This document shows, piece after piece, positions 35,004 to 46,001 of a stretch of 64,000 nucleotides of DNA. The DNA is taken from contig LUGG01000009.1 in the NCBI GenBank assembly GCA_001683735.1, positions 1,116,001 to 1,180,000 on the forward strand, in the 5' to 3' direction. This stretch comes from Grifola frondosa. Lineage: Eukaryota; Basidiomycota; Agaricomycetes; Polyporales; Grifolaceae. The notes below the pieces were generated by a model. It had not been told where the DNA came from and did not search any database. It was given only the letters and a program-made list of their open reading frames with translations. The position numbers and the translations under genes are program-made. How positions within the stretch are numbered: the stretch's first letter is position 1; each line of letters begins with the position of its first letter.

Positions 35004-35121
35004 GCGTTATTTGGCCCTGTTGTCCAAAGGCTTCTAGCTTACACCTCCGCCACGTGGTCATACCCTCCCGGCAAACCCTTACGGAGCCTACTGATCACAA
35101 CCATTGCCGTTCTACCACCAT
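35004..35121 (+). promoter_or_regulatory. Promoter/leader of the CCDC174-like gene (duplicated at 33341)
   Basis: Immediately upstream of the ATG at 35120 and shared with 33341-33449. It includes the palindromic CCACGTGG at about 35051-35058, an E-box-like core kept in both copies. Confidence 0.5.
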
Positions 35122-36601
35122 GGCACCTAAGAACAAGGCAAAGGCTGCTGGTGTTAGCTCCAGCTCGTTCTTCGATCTGAAAGCTGAACTAGCCAAGCAA
35201 GAAGAGGAGCTCTCGAAGAATAGAGCAGCAGGGAAGGCGACGACCATAGTTGGTGCTATCAAGAGGCCGGACAAAGTTTGTGTTTTATTCATGTAATCAG
35301 GTCGCGCGTAACCTTTTTTCTCTACTAGAAACCTACTGTTTGGGCTAGACAGAATGCTGGCGTAATAAATCGCGCTGCTCACGACATTGAGCTGGAGGAG
35401 ATCAGCAAGCCCACCTTAGACTCTGCACGTGCCATCCTGGAACGCAAGGCGAAGGTGTATGAGAAACTACGGAAAGGAAAGGCTGGCGGGCTCAGTGATA
35501 AGCAGTACGACGCACTCCTGGTTGACGTGAGTCACTACTATCAGCTCCTTATTGACTCTAGTTCTAATGCATACCAACTGCGCTAGTTTGACCAGAAGCT
35601 TATGGAATCCTACGAGTCGGATAGCGACGATCTAGACGAATCGTCGACAGTACCTCAAGCTCCCGTGAATGAAGTAGTACGTAGTTTGTTTATCTGGATT
35701 CTTTTATGGCAACCCTTGACGGCTTCAATTCTCCAGGATGACCCAATTGTCGAGTACGAAGACGAGTTTGGCCGAATACGCACTGCCCGGAAATCAGAGG
35801 TTCCTCGACATCTTGCGCCTCAAGCCACAGAAGAGCCCGAAGAAGATTTTGAGTATGTGTCGATATCTCGTTCATGTGTTGTCACGCTTATGATAATATC
35901 GATAAAACTTTTTGCAGTCCCTTCGTCATATGTACGTCGGTGTATGTGATTTTATCCGATATCTTTACTAACTCCCATCCTATAGACAATCCCGTGAACC
36001 ACTTCCCTGTGTATGAACCCTCCGCTGAACGCGTCGCTGCTATAGAAGCGGAGTTCGCGGAGGAGAACAACCCCCTCAACATCCACTACGATGCATCTCG
36101 TGAGGTCCGCGCCAAAGGTGCTGCGTTTTACCAGTTCTCCGGAGACGAAGAGACACGCAAGCAGCAGATGGAGGAGATTCGGCAGGCGAGAGAAGAGACG
36201 AGGCAGACGAGAGAGACGTTTGGGGCTGCTGATCTGCGACCAGGAGAGGTGGAAGGCATGCAGGCACCTGGGAGCAAGGGCGCGGGTCCATTGGAGAGCC
36301 GCGCGATGGGAAAGAGGAAGAGGAGCTAGAGGAGAGGAGGAAGATGCTGCACGCGAAAAGGCGGAAGGTGTCGGGGAAAGAGCCAATCGTCCCAGCAGAC
36401 GGTCCCGCCCACCCACCTGCTACAGCAGCGCCCATGGCCCCCGTACCTTCAGGATTGACACCTAACGATCCTTTTGCTGCCCTCAAAAATGAAACTGCCA
36501 ACCGAAAGGGTAAGGAGAAGGAGAAACCAAGTACCCCACTTGGTGCCGCAGACGCCTTCCTAGCACAGCTCGAGCAAGACATGTTAAAGGGAGCGCGGTG
36601 A
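35120..36601 (+). CDS. CCDC174-like nuclear coiled-coil protein
   Basis: Six exons (35120-35275, 35329-35526, 35587-35676, 35737-35852, 35918-35931, 35986-36601) give about 396 residues. Family marks are FFDLKAELAKQEEEL near the N-terminus, KPTVWARQNAGV, LERKAKVYEKLRKG, and DPIVEYEDEFGRIRTARKSEVPRHL. The latter is the signature of the CCDC174 family, whose human member is nuclear and linked to RNA processing. The C-terminal half is charged and helical (QMEEIRQAREETRQTRETFG). Exon 5 is just 14 bases. One base is missing near 36314-36331 in an AGG-rich stretch. A possible bipartite basic signal (KRRK) follows it. Confidence 0.85.
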
Positions 36602-36657
36602 CGGTACGATGTAAGTGTTATACAAATACAGTTGTCCATCGGATCTCAGTGGAATAA

Positions 36658-37731
36658 TTACAGTATGGACCTTGCCTCTACAATCAGGTGCTCTGGACAT
36701 ATCAAACTGAATCGCCCTCCATCCTGAACGTATTCGAGATAATCAATCCCTCTTCGTTTCATGCGGTCTTTTGCTACCTCCTTTCCTTTGAGGACGTCCA
36801 CCATGAATTGCTTGGTTGCGCGCAATACCTCGAGCGCCGGCCGGAGGGCGGTGCGATGCCCACAATTGATCCGAATCTCATTGGGCGAAGGGGATTGTGC
36901 CACCAATGCCACCAGGGCATCCAGACTTGAGAGCCATGTCATGATGTTTCCTTCATTTGGGAAGATTATATGCTCCCATTCATAGAGGGTATCCCCGACA
37001 TAGAGCATCTTCTCCTTCTCGTCCCACAATGCGAGCTCGTCGGGCGTGTGTCCAGGCGTATGGAAGAGCGTCACACCGAGTGGTGCGCCTCCCCCGAGGA
37101 TTGAGCTCTGGTGGGGTACGAGGATCGGGGTGTATGTTGGGGTGCGCACTGCGAGACCCTTGCATAGAGAATGCGCGGGGAGGTTAATTGGGGAGATGAA
37201 CGACGGCGAGTATGCGGACGCCAGGATGGGAGAGTCCACAGTGAACTGCTCTACTCCCACTATATCGATCTATGTCAGCTGCGGACGGAGGCGGTCCACG
37301 TCCCAGCTACGTACAGATGTGATCGTAGTGGCAATGGCTCAGTACGATAACGTAGCGCATTCTACCCTGTTCGTTCAACGGTTTGCCTCCATTATCCGCC
37401 ACAGCTGTCGTCTCCAGAAACTCGCGTAGGCTGGTGATCTCGATATCTGGATCGTTGGATGCTCCCCCGCAACCTGTGTCGATCAGCAGGATGGTGTTAG
37501 CAGAAGGGACGATCTTGGCATAGATGAATGGGTGCTCCGCGTAGATATCGTCGGTCTCAACGATGAGGAATGTCGTGGGGGCAGGCGGGTAGCCCTGAAT
37601 GCACTTCGTTTCGTGTTCTTCTCCGCACTCTTGGTGACCTCTGAGAGATAGCCTTCAATGAAGAAGGATAGAGTGAGTGAGAGGGCGACACCAAACGCGG
37701 TCCAGACGAGAAATATGGCGGTCGACACCAT
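36658..37731 (-). CDS. Metallo-beta-lactamase-fold hydrolase
   Basis: Exons 37639-37731, 37315-37594 and 36658-37259 give 324 residues. The metal-binding set is clear: LSHCHYDHI (H-x-H-x-D-H), HTPGHTPDEL, VGDTLYEWEH and NCGHRTAL. LLIDTGCGG marks the strand before the first metal motif. The fold includes glyoxalase II-like and lactonase-like enzymes; the substrate is unknown. Exon 1, with a hydrophobic stretch from the ATG at 37731, would make an N-terminal membrane anchor, and its 44-base intron is short. This 5' end is the least certain part. The two downstream exons are solid. Confidence 0.8.
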
Positions 37732-38052
37732 CTCCAGATGGTGTGGGACTGAGGACAGTGTCCGCGATGTCGAAGGGAAGGTCGAGGAGCTGGAGTGTCG
37801 CTTGGCAGGGACTCCAATTCAGCATGACTGTTTGCCAAGAGCCAAGAATATTTGTCTTTGCTATATCCGACGCACGTTCTCGACTTCAGCTTCTGCATCC
37901 GCTGATATCTAAAATCGCTTTGCCTAAGCTGTGGAGATGGAATGCTGTTCTCATGATGAGGTATATGTGAAGGCACGTTCGACTGGTGCAAACTTTGTTC
38001 ATATCAAGGGTGAGAGCAAGATGGGAGACCAGACGGACCTTTTTATCCGCTT

Positions 38053-38415
38053 TCAGCCACCAGAAACAGGACATATCACCGCAACCTCTTCCCCGCCGTG
38101 CAGAAACACTTGGCTTGGGTCGTCCACCATCTCTGCGTCGACGGCCCAGCTACTACTTGCAAGCACCGATGCGAGGGTGGTATTTGGATAACGCGCAACG
38201 AGGAGTGTGGCTAGGTTTGTGAGGGGAAATCCCGGATATGCAGCTGGTTTGCCGGCATCCGAGGTTACTGTAACAGCGTGTGATGATAATGGATGTTCAG
38301 AGGAAGGGGATGCTGGGCTGACGGGGAGGGGAATCTGCTCTGTGGTGAGGCCTGTGGCAGTAGAGGCTGCAGCAAAATAGAGGACGGTTATTTCTGCAAG
38401 ACCTGTGCGCGACAT
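38053..38415 (-). CDS. Molybdopterin synthase small subunit (MoaD/MOCS2A-type sulfur carrier)
   Basis: A single exon of 120 residues. ITVLYFAAAS near the N-terminus is the first beta-strand of the ubiquitin-like fold, and LATLLVARYP follows. The end is EVAVICPVSGG. The C-terminal Gly-Gly is adenylated and then turned into a thiocarboxylate in this family. With the large subunit (MOCS2B/MoaE) it converts precursor Z to molybdopterin for the molybdenum cofactor of nitrate reductase and sulfite oxidase. It is longer than bacterial MoaD (about 80 residues) because of a Ser/Pro-rich insert after strand 1. It lies between the MBL-fold gene and thiamine pyrophosphokinase, all on the minus strand. 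Confidence 0.9.
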   Translation of the reverse strand: MSRTGLAEITVLYFAAASTATGLTTEQIPLPVSPASPSSEHPLSSHAVTVTSDAGKPAAYPGFPLTNLATLLVARYPNTTLASVLASSSWAVDAEMVDDPSQVFLHGGEEVAVICPVSGG

Positions 38416-38637
38416 GATGGTCGTGATGAGACAGATATCAATTGTATACTAATCCACACATCGATGAATATGTAGCACTTATGTGTGTATCATTCGGAGC
38501 GAGGCGGTGTGGGTGAGAGTTCCGAACCATCCCAGGGATCACGATATAATAATACACACGAAGATTGCTAACCGATACATACAGTACATATCCTCATCGT
38601 ATCTCTGACTGTCTTACCTAGGTCTACGCGAGCGCAC

Positions 38638-39699
38638 TTAATCAAACGCTTTTAACTCCACAGTCCACCAGATCGGCTTGGTTGTCTTGATCCATACAGT
38701 ATTTTCTCCGGAGACGAGATGGTTAGACGTCGACACTAATCCGTCGAAAGATGAAGGGCAATCCGCTACGTGATCAACTTCTCGTGAGCAAATTATAACC
38801 AGTATGCAGGCCGAGCGCAACGCACTGAGGTTCCATCGCAGTCCTGCGGTTGAAAGGATAGTAGAATTGACGCCAACAGGAAGAAGTCCACAAGTTGGTC
38901 CGAGCATGTCATGGTTTATATGAATGTAATGTTCGCCCTGAGCACAGGAGCATGAGCAGATGATTCGACTATGATGTGCGAAGGGGAGCAATTACCTCGT
39001 CAAGAACCCATGCAATATTGTCATCCGTGACTACAAATATGCGCTCACGGCTCTTGCGTAATTTGTGGAGGAGCGAGAGGGTGTGAATGGTCTGATCCAG
39101 CCTGCCCGCGAGACCTCCGAGGATTACGACATCGTATTGCTACAATCTTTTTTCAGTGAAATGCTCAGCGAGAAGTGTATGCCGACATACACAGCCCTCT
39201 GCCTTCTCCTTGTCAGAAAGCGACTCCAGACATTTCATGAGATCGGTGGAGTCCTGATCGGGGTCTTTGACAATAGGGACATTCTGAAGCGGGAGTTATT
39301 CATCTGTTCTTCAAAATGATGGAGATGAGACGTACATAAGATGCATAATATTCTCGGACATCATCTCGCAGAGAATCCAAGTCGCCTTTAATCAGATCAG
39401 GCAGGTACCTGTAACCGCTCTTTGCAATCAGCTAAGACAACGCGTGTAGTTTCCGAGACGTACACATTACTTAACTCGCTTCTTAAATCCTTCCCTTTGC
39501 TCTCCTTGAGCGGGTCATGGAGGCGGTTTGCACCTCCATCTGCGCAGCAGCGCCATTGACATGCATTCCAGACGCGATCTAGCAGCGCGAACGAGAACGG
39601 CTGATTGAGGAGGATGAGTGCGTGAGGAGTGTTCGTCGCCGCTCTGGACGAGGGAGGGTCGAGGAAGGGAAGATCCCACGTTAGAGAACCTTTCGCCAT
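38638..39699 (-). CDS. Thiamine pyrophosphokinase
   Basis: Six exons (39464-39699, 39336-39408, 39191-39283, 38996-39139, 38826-38937, 38638-38780) give 266 unbroken residues. Family motifs are in order: CCADGGANRL, PDLIKGDLDSL, KDPDQDSTDLMKCL, VVILGGLAGRLDQ and GPTCGLLPVG. STAGLRWNL and SFDGLVSTSNHL close the C-terminal thiamine-binding domain. The enzyme transfers pyrophosphate from ATP to thiamine to give the cofactor TPP. The start at 39699 fits the family N-terminus; an in-frame ATG at 39762 is an alternative. The last acceptor (38781-38782) could be shifted by one codon. Confidence 0.92.
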
Positions 39700-39874
39700 G
39701 GGCTCGGACGCGAGAGTCGGACACGTAATTACGGACGCGGTAAAACGCGACGCCCTATTCAAGGGCGCACGTGATTGTACGTATTGTTCAGAGTCACCAA
39801 CTTGCTAGTTCAGCAGTGCATGCTCTCTACTAACCTCCTTGTTCTCTGTTGTCCCAGTTAATGTCCGGGTGGCC
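39700..39874. promoter_or_regulatory. Compact bidirectional promoter
   Basis: Only 175 bases separate the divergent starts of thiamine pyrophosphokinase (-) and the CS-domain protein (+). If the longer pyrophosphokinase start at 39762 is used, the gap is 112 bases. No specific site is recognised. Confidence 0.5.
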
Positions 39875-41850
39875 ATGGACAGAGTACACGATTATTACCA
39901 GTCTTACTCGTGGCACCAGGTGAGTCCATCTATATCTCCTTCGCTTCGAAGCTCATAGTATTCTTTAATAATAGTCCCACGACCAGGTGAATATCTTGTC
40001 CCCTTTGTAACTGACTGGACGGCTAACGTAGATCCAGGCTACTGTTCTTTTACTTGTACCCTACGAGACTGTCGAGGAGGACGTGTCTGTAAGTGCTACT
40101 CCATTTGCGAAGTACGAAGAAGTAATTGGTCAGCACTTCAGGTAATTATTGAAAGAAATTACCTCATTGCAGGAGTGCACGGGCAGCCACCAGTAGTCAA
40201 GGCAAGCAATATATTAGCTTAATTATCTCAAATTTCCTCATGATAGCCCAGGGACGGCTCTATGGAAATATTGACACAGTGAATTCGGTGTGGCAACTCG
40301 AGCCTCGCGCCTCACGACTCTCAGCTCGTGAACGTACAACATCTACAACATCTACAGTATCGACACAATCTTCCTACGCTCTTGTGTCGGACCCTGAGAT
40401 TTCCAGCAGCTTTGCCGCTTCTCTTGATAGCGGTCTCGTCTCCGATATCGATGACGCCGTCCTCTCTTCTCCAGCGCTCTCCTCACCCATTTCGTCATCC
40501 ATGGACGAGCACATGGGGTTCATGATGGCCACAAACAATCACCGTCGCTCAAATCGCGTGTCCCTTTCTCCTCCTTCTCATCCAGCGCCACCATTTAGTC
40601 ACGCCTCTTCATTTTCGTCGCTTGAGTCATTGCACTCCAGTTCAGGAAGACTGCTCACAATACACCTTGAGAAGGCAGAATCTGTGATTTGGCCTTCGCT
40701 CATAGTTGGGCCCGTGATTGAGAGCCTATCTCCTAATTCCCTCAGTGCATATCCTTGGAGATGGACCTCTGCCATTTCGGTAGAGTCGAAATACAATATG
40801 GACCCAACGAGTCTTGTTCTAATAGCGCTTGACCTGTACGATATCCGAAAGTCAAAGGAAGAAGCGTTCGAATATTTTGTGTAAGCCAGTTTCCTTCTTG
40901 TATTTCTTTTGACTCAGCTGCTATGACATAGCCGAGCATGGCACCAAGCGCATGTTCCTTCGGCAACTATTCGTCTCGCCACTCACTACCTCCCTTTACA
41001 AACTGTCATCCCAGAATCGGCACAGCCGGCCTCAAGCTCGTCTTCAAGCACTGTAGCAGAGTCGCCTGACTTGGCTGTCCCACAGGCATCCTCCACAGAC
41101 ACAGAAAACGCGGAGCCGTCCACTCCAACAATCATCCGCACCATTCCCTCCGTACTCCAGTCACTTTCTACCGTGCCCTCATCACCGCCGTCACGACCCA
41201 CACCAGGTACTACGGAATATTACCTCGACAGTCTCGGTGGCCTGCCAGGACTTGCGCAGCTTTTTCTAGAGGCAGGACTTCTACATCTCGAGGGCGCTGC
41301 GATACCCCTTCTCTCCTCTGCATACGCAGGACTATCGTCTCTCCGCGCTCCCACCCACAGCCACAGTACCACCAGCGCCGGCAGCCCAGGTGCAACTGAT
41401 GCATGGCGGCGCGACAGAGAAATCGCGCGACGATATTTCGAGCGTGCGCGCACGCTCAGCCCTGCTCTTGATGTGCCCCTCCTCCCGCCTGACGTGGACT
41501 CCGATTCAGGCGGAGAGAACGGGGACCGACGCGAGATGTCCCCGGGTGCTGCGCACTCCCGGAGGCGGCGGCGGCAGCAGCAGCATCAGCAACAGCAATT
41601 CGAGATGCCGTCCGTCGATATCCATCATGCGATTGATCCATCAGAGTCTCAGCCAATCCTAAGGCGACGGCGGAAGCATTCGGAGGACTTGTCGAGCTCC
41701 CTTGTCGATAGTGTCCACGCGGAGCCTGATGCGGGCGATGATGATAGGACATGGTATTTGTATATTCCCGGATTGGTGGGTGCGGGCACGGCACTGCTTG
41801 TCGTTGGTTTCTTATCCTTCTCTTCGTGGAGGAAGAGCCAGGGATCCTAA
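39875..41850 (+). CDS. CS-domain (p23/Sgt1-like) tail-anchored protein
   Basis: Six exons (39875-39919, 39975-39986, 40038-40088, 40142-40201, 40252-40880, 40932-41850) give 571 unbroken residues. The first about 80 residues read as a CS domain: YSWHQSHDQATVLLLVPYE, VIIERNYLIAGVHGQPPVVKGRLYG and VNSVWQLE, the beta-sandwich of p23, Sgt1 and NudC proteins that often bind Hsp90. A long Ser-rich linker, a helical middle (ALDLYDIRKSKEEAFEYF; GLPGLAQLFLEAGLL) and Gln/Arg tracts follow. A single hydrophobic segment (IPGLVGAGTALLVVGFL) sits near the C-terminus, fitting a tail anchor. Exon 2 has only 12 bases. The intron 40202-40251 has a GC donor (AAG|GCAAGC). A membrane-bound co-chaperone is a reasonable guess only. 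Confidence 0.78.
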
Positions 41851-42233
41851 GGTATATAGCTGTGATTTGGGTTTAGCTATCGATTGCTTTCAGTTGTTCA
41901 TATTTAATTGTTTGGATTTTCTTTACCGCTCAATGTAGTTTCAAGTCAGATTTTCATCATAGAGATACCTCATCCCGGAGATAACAGCGAGCAATACGAT
42001 ATCATTAAGATAAAAGCGGTTTGAAGAAGGTATCTACAAAGAACGTGTGGTATAAAGTATGCAAGATAGGGTATGTACAGACCAGCTTTGCGAGGGGAAA
42101 TAGCAACGTAACAACGAATGTGTGAAGAATCTGCAGTAGAGAAAGGGCATCCGGAAATAGTCATAGTCGAACAATTTGCTGTACACAGGCGACGCGATCC
42201 AAGAGACAAGGAAGAATTAATGACTCAGATGTA
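41851..42233. other. Intergenic, convergent 3' flanks
   Basis: Between the CS-domain gene (+) and the Ser/Pro-rich gene (-). AT-rich, no gene seen. Confidence 0.4.
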
Positions 42234-45200
42234 TCAACTTTTCGAATTCGAGATATTGCTTGTGATCCTCTTGATCGTATCCCGCTCCGCCGCCAAGTGC
42301 TGAACCAGCATACCATCAAACTTCTGCAAAGATTCCCTCTGCCAGCGGCGTACCCGGTCTTCCGCCTCTGTCGCAGTTGCGGGTCTTTTCCGCTGCGCCG
42401 GATGAGAGCTCGTGCCAGCCTCGCCAATGCCGAAGGCATGCACGGACGAAGAAGAGGTTCGGCCAATAGGGAGAAGGGGAGTATTGGTATTTCCCTTCAT
42501 GCCCTTCTTCCGCGCTGCGAAGAAGTTATTGCGTAGAGGAATGTTTCCAATGGGCTTCTTGCGATCGAGCTCGAAGCGCGGCAACGGCTCGGTGATTGCG
42601 AACGACGACGGTGACGCGTGAGCTGAGGAGTAGAATGATTACCCAGCCGCATAATCGACGGACGAGAACTGGAGCTGGATGCGCGATTCGAGACCGCTTG
42701 GGTGCGCGGTTCTACGAAGACCGTTGCGGTCTCTTCGCGCGCATTCTCCTCATCGTCGCTTTCATCACTCGTTTCCAAATCGTCCATCGCATTCGGATGC
42801 GACTGAATACGGTCAAAAAAGTCAGGAGAGGCCGGCGCCGGCGCCGAGTGGAGAGACGGAGAGATTGAATCAGAAGGAATCTGTAAAGACAGTGATGGGC
42901 CTTGTCCACGCCGCTCAGCAAGCGGGAGAAGTGGCACTGGTGGTGTGTTCGACGTATGTACAGTGTCATATTGTGCGGACTCTGAAGTAAAGGAAGGAGC
43001 GGTGGAGGCGCGAGATCGGCGGCCGGGCTCGGGGGATGTGTGCGATGCGCACGAGGATGTGGACGGACGACATATAGGTTTTCGCGCTGGCGATCGCGGT
43101 GGGGGAGGTAGTACAGTGGGTAGCGCGGTAGACGAAACCCTGGGAGGCGGAGACAGGCAAATGGGCGGAGACACTGCTATCTCCGGCTGCTGCATGGGGG
43201 CGATACTTGGCACATAGCTCCTCCTGGACAAGGAAGAGGGTGGCCGGTAGGCGCTCCCGAAGAGAGCGTCATGGAAGGCCGACGCCGTAGGAGAAGCTGC
43301 AGAGTATTCTGACAAGGACACCGACACAGAAGGTCTGGGGACTTGCTGCTCTGAGTCCGTCTCCATAGGCGTCGCGTAGGATAGGTCGTCGTCGGAGTAC
43401 CGAGACTGGGTCGTGACACTGCGAGATGACGGGAAAGACGACATCGGGAGCATATCCTCCGTAACCGTGCGCGACGACCTTTGGTGGATTGACATCGGCG
43501 GAGGTGACAATGACAGCATGACCTGCCCTCCTCTCCCTGCCGGGTATGCAGCGCATAGTTTCGGCGACGACACGGCCTTACGCACCACCTGCGAAAAACT
43601 GGGAGACGATCCAGGGGACTGAATATGCCCTGCTTCCCTCACAGATAGATCTGGAAGATCCGGCTGCGACTGCGAGAACAATGGGTTCGTGAGGTGCCTG
43701 CGCGGCGCAGGCGCAAGCGGATGAGTAGGCGCGGGCGTTTCCGCACGAGCAGGCGGTCCCGCGGACGTCCCCAGGCTGGGTGTTCCAATGCATGTGGAGA
43801 CTTGCTCATACCGGACATTATGCTATTCCGGTTCATCGCTATGCCCTGTGTCTCCGTCGGGTCGTCGTACCCCATAATAGGTGTCTCAATCTTCAGCTCC
43901 TCCACAATCCGCTGTCCTATCGTTTGCCTATGCATCGAGACGGGCACTTCGGTGGGAGGCTCTTCCACCGACTCTAGCAATTCTGATGCTGGTGCAGGAG
44001 GAGACAGCAGGGGATCGGATGCTGAAGATGAGAAAGACGCTGCAGGGGTACTCGTCAGTGAATGACTGACGGCCTCATGCAACAACGCTTTCCGCCAGCT
44101 GTCCTCCTCTACGTTAAGCGACCATGGCGGACTATTCGGTGGAGGCAATCGCTCAGCCAAGACTGCAGCCCCAAGGGAATCTCGAATGCCCAGCCCATAA
44201 GCGGCAGACGCCTGCACAGCAAAGAGAGAGTCTGCATAGGGCGGAGGCAGGTCGACCGCATCTGTGGGATCGATGACTTCCAGTGGGTCGTCTCGAGGTA
44301 TCGCTCGCCGAACGTCAGATCGCGTCCTGAGCTCCCGCTCAGCCTCTCTGGCAGCTGTCGCGAGGTCGTCCATTCTCTCGCGCAAGACCACGACGCGATT
44401 AGCAGCACTTTGAGGGGGATTCAAGCTGCATGTGGGCGCCCGCGGCGCAAAGCCTGACGCAGAGGGCGAATCGGAGTCGTGCGCAGGATGGGCGCCGCCG
44501 CAACGACATCGACTGCAGGTGGACTACATGTGAGGGGTGTTACAGGCTTCGACTTCGATTTTCCGATGCGGAAGAAATCTAAGAAGTTTGCATTCGCAGG
44601 TTTGGTCGCTCTCTTTGCTGGTAGAATAGGCGGAGGTGCGAGAGACAGCGGAGAAGGTTTCGTGTGGGCAGGAGGAAGAAAATAACTGTTATTCAAGAGG
44701 AGGCGCAGACGATATGACACATCGTCCGCGTCAAACTCTGAATTACCCGGAGATGCGATTTGAGGGTAGGTGTCCATACTCTCGTCCTGATCGTCGCTGT
44801 ATGGTAGTAGTGACGACCCTGTCGACGTCGAAGCCGGGTATAGAGAAGAAGAAGTGGAAGAGAACTGCGTGATGGTTGAGTCTCTGTAGTTCCCTCGTAT
44901 ATCGCCCACAACATGTACCCCCGGCATGTCGTGAAAATTATGAGGGGTAAGCGGACTTGGTTGCGAGGACGAATCGGACGAGACATTTGACCTGAACGCC
45001 TGACGTGGGAGACTGATGCCGCGCTTGACAGCTTTCACCTAGCAAGCATACTGTAAGTAAGCGATTCGGGTCCGTAGCACAGCACGAGATAGAACGCACC
45101 CCTCGAAGAGAACCGCCTTCCGATTTTGCTTGTCTTCCACGCGTCTGTCCGGGACCTTCCCGCACATTCACCGCACTCCATGACCTGGAGATCCTTCGTG

Positions 45201-45600
45201 AGTCTGGTTTGAATTTGTCAACAGTGACTGTAGGATGTTCGTGTGAAGGAGCAGCCCTAGAACTAGGATTTGAATCGGATGGTCGCATCTGTCGAGAAAT
45301 GTCCACCTCCTCGGGTGAATCGTAGCAGAGAGGCGGAACTGGAGGAGCTACATCGGCCAAAGGAACAGACACCGGGCCATCCTCGTCCCTCTGCTTGCCT
45401 GAAGGACCGAAATTTTTTCCCCGTTTAGCCTGAGAAAGCGTCCTGGTCCTAGTACGCGACCTGCGGGTAAGCGACGCGCCGCTGGCGGAGCTGGCCAGAG
45501 AATCTGAACGTGTAAACGGCGAGCTTGACTGGAGAACGGCAACCGTCGACTGGGCCATGAAGCCGTCGACGTTGCATTCGACAGAGATGAACGAGCTCAC
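42234..45600 (-). CDS. Large Ser/Pro-rich, probably disordered protein
   Basis: Exon 1 (45100-45600) and exon 2 (42234-45038), joined by one intron with normal borders, encode about 1,100 residues. Composition is dominated by Ser, Pro, Arg and Thr, with many SP/TP and RSxS sites for phosphorylation. Short ordered-looking pieces are ANFLDFFRIGKSKSKP, LRERMDDLATAAREAERELRTR, DLPPPYADSLF and the C-terminal helix VRRWQRESLQKFDGMLVQHLAAERDTIKRI. PPPY resembles a WW-binding motif. The frame is broken by three one-base losses of the same direction (44490-44502, 43799-43810, 42595-42608), after which composition continues unchanged. No domain is recognised. A polarity, cell-wall or signalling scaffold is possible but unproven. 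MAQSTVAV 14 codons in is an alternative start. Confidence 0.68.
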
Positions 45601-46001
45601 CGTCGCGCACCGCGATCAATTGGTGGAATTGGTTCCGCTTGCCGAGCGCCGTACTTGGTGACCCTTTACGGAGCTGCCGGCCGGAGCCCCGAATATCACA
45701 ATCCGATATTCGATGGTTACCACACGTTTGTCTTCTAGTTCAGCTAAATATCGAAGTTCGACCGAGTATGATTTGGTGGAGTACAGATGGTGTAGGCAAT
45801 TTCGCCACATATAATAGCCACCTATATATGAGTCGGGCATTTGACCGAGTGCTAAACCCAGCCGGCTGACGGCGAAATATTTCCCGAATTGAACATTTTC
45901 GGAAGACAAAACACGTAAAATATTCTTCACACGGTATAAACACCGGCTTGGCATGCGCAACGTTCCTTCTTTGGTCTTGCAAGTTCGACTTGTCTCCGAC
46001 C
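45601..46001. promoter_or_regulatory. Divergent promoter region of the Ser/Pro-rich gene and ERG28
   Basis: 400 bases between two divergent starts. AT content rises around 45770-45940. No sterol-response or other site can be named with confidence. Confidence 0.4.

Noticed and set aside
38638..39699. TPP riboswitch near thiamine pyrophosphokinase
   Set aside because: The gene's introns are short and show no conserved aptamer elements. Fungal TPP riboswitches sit in other thiamine genes.
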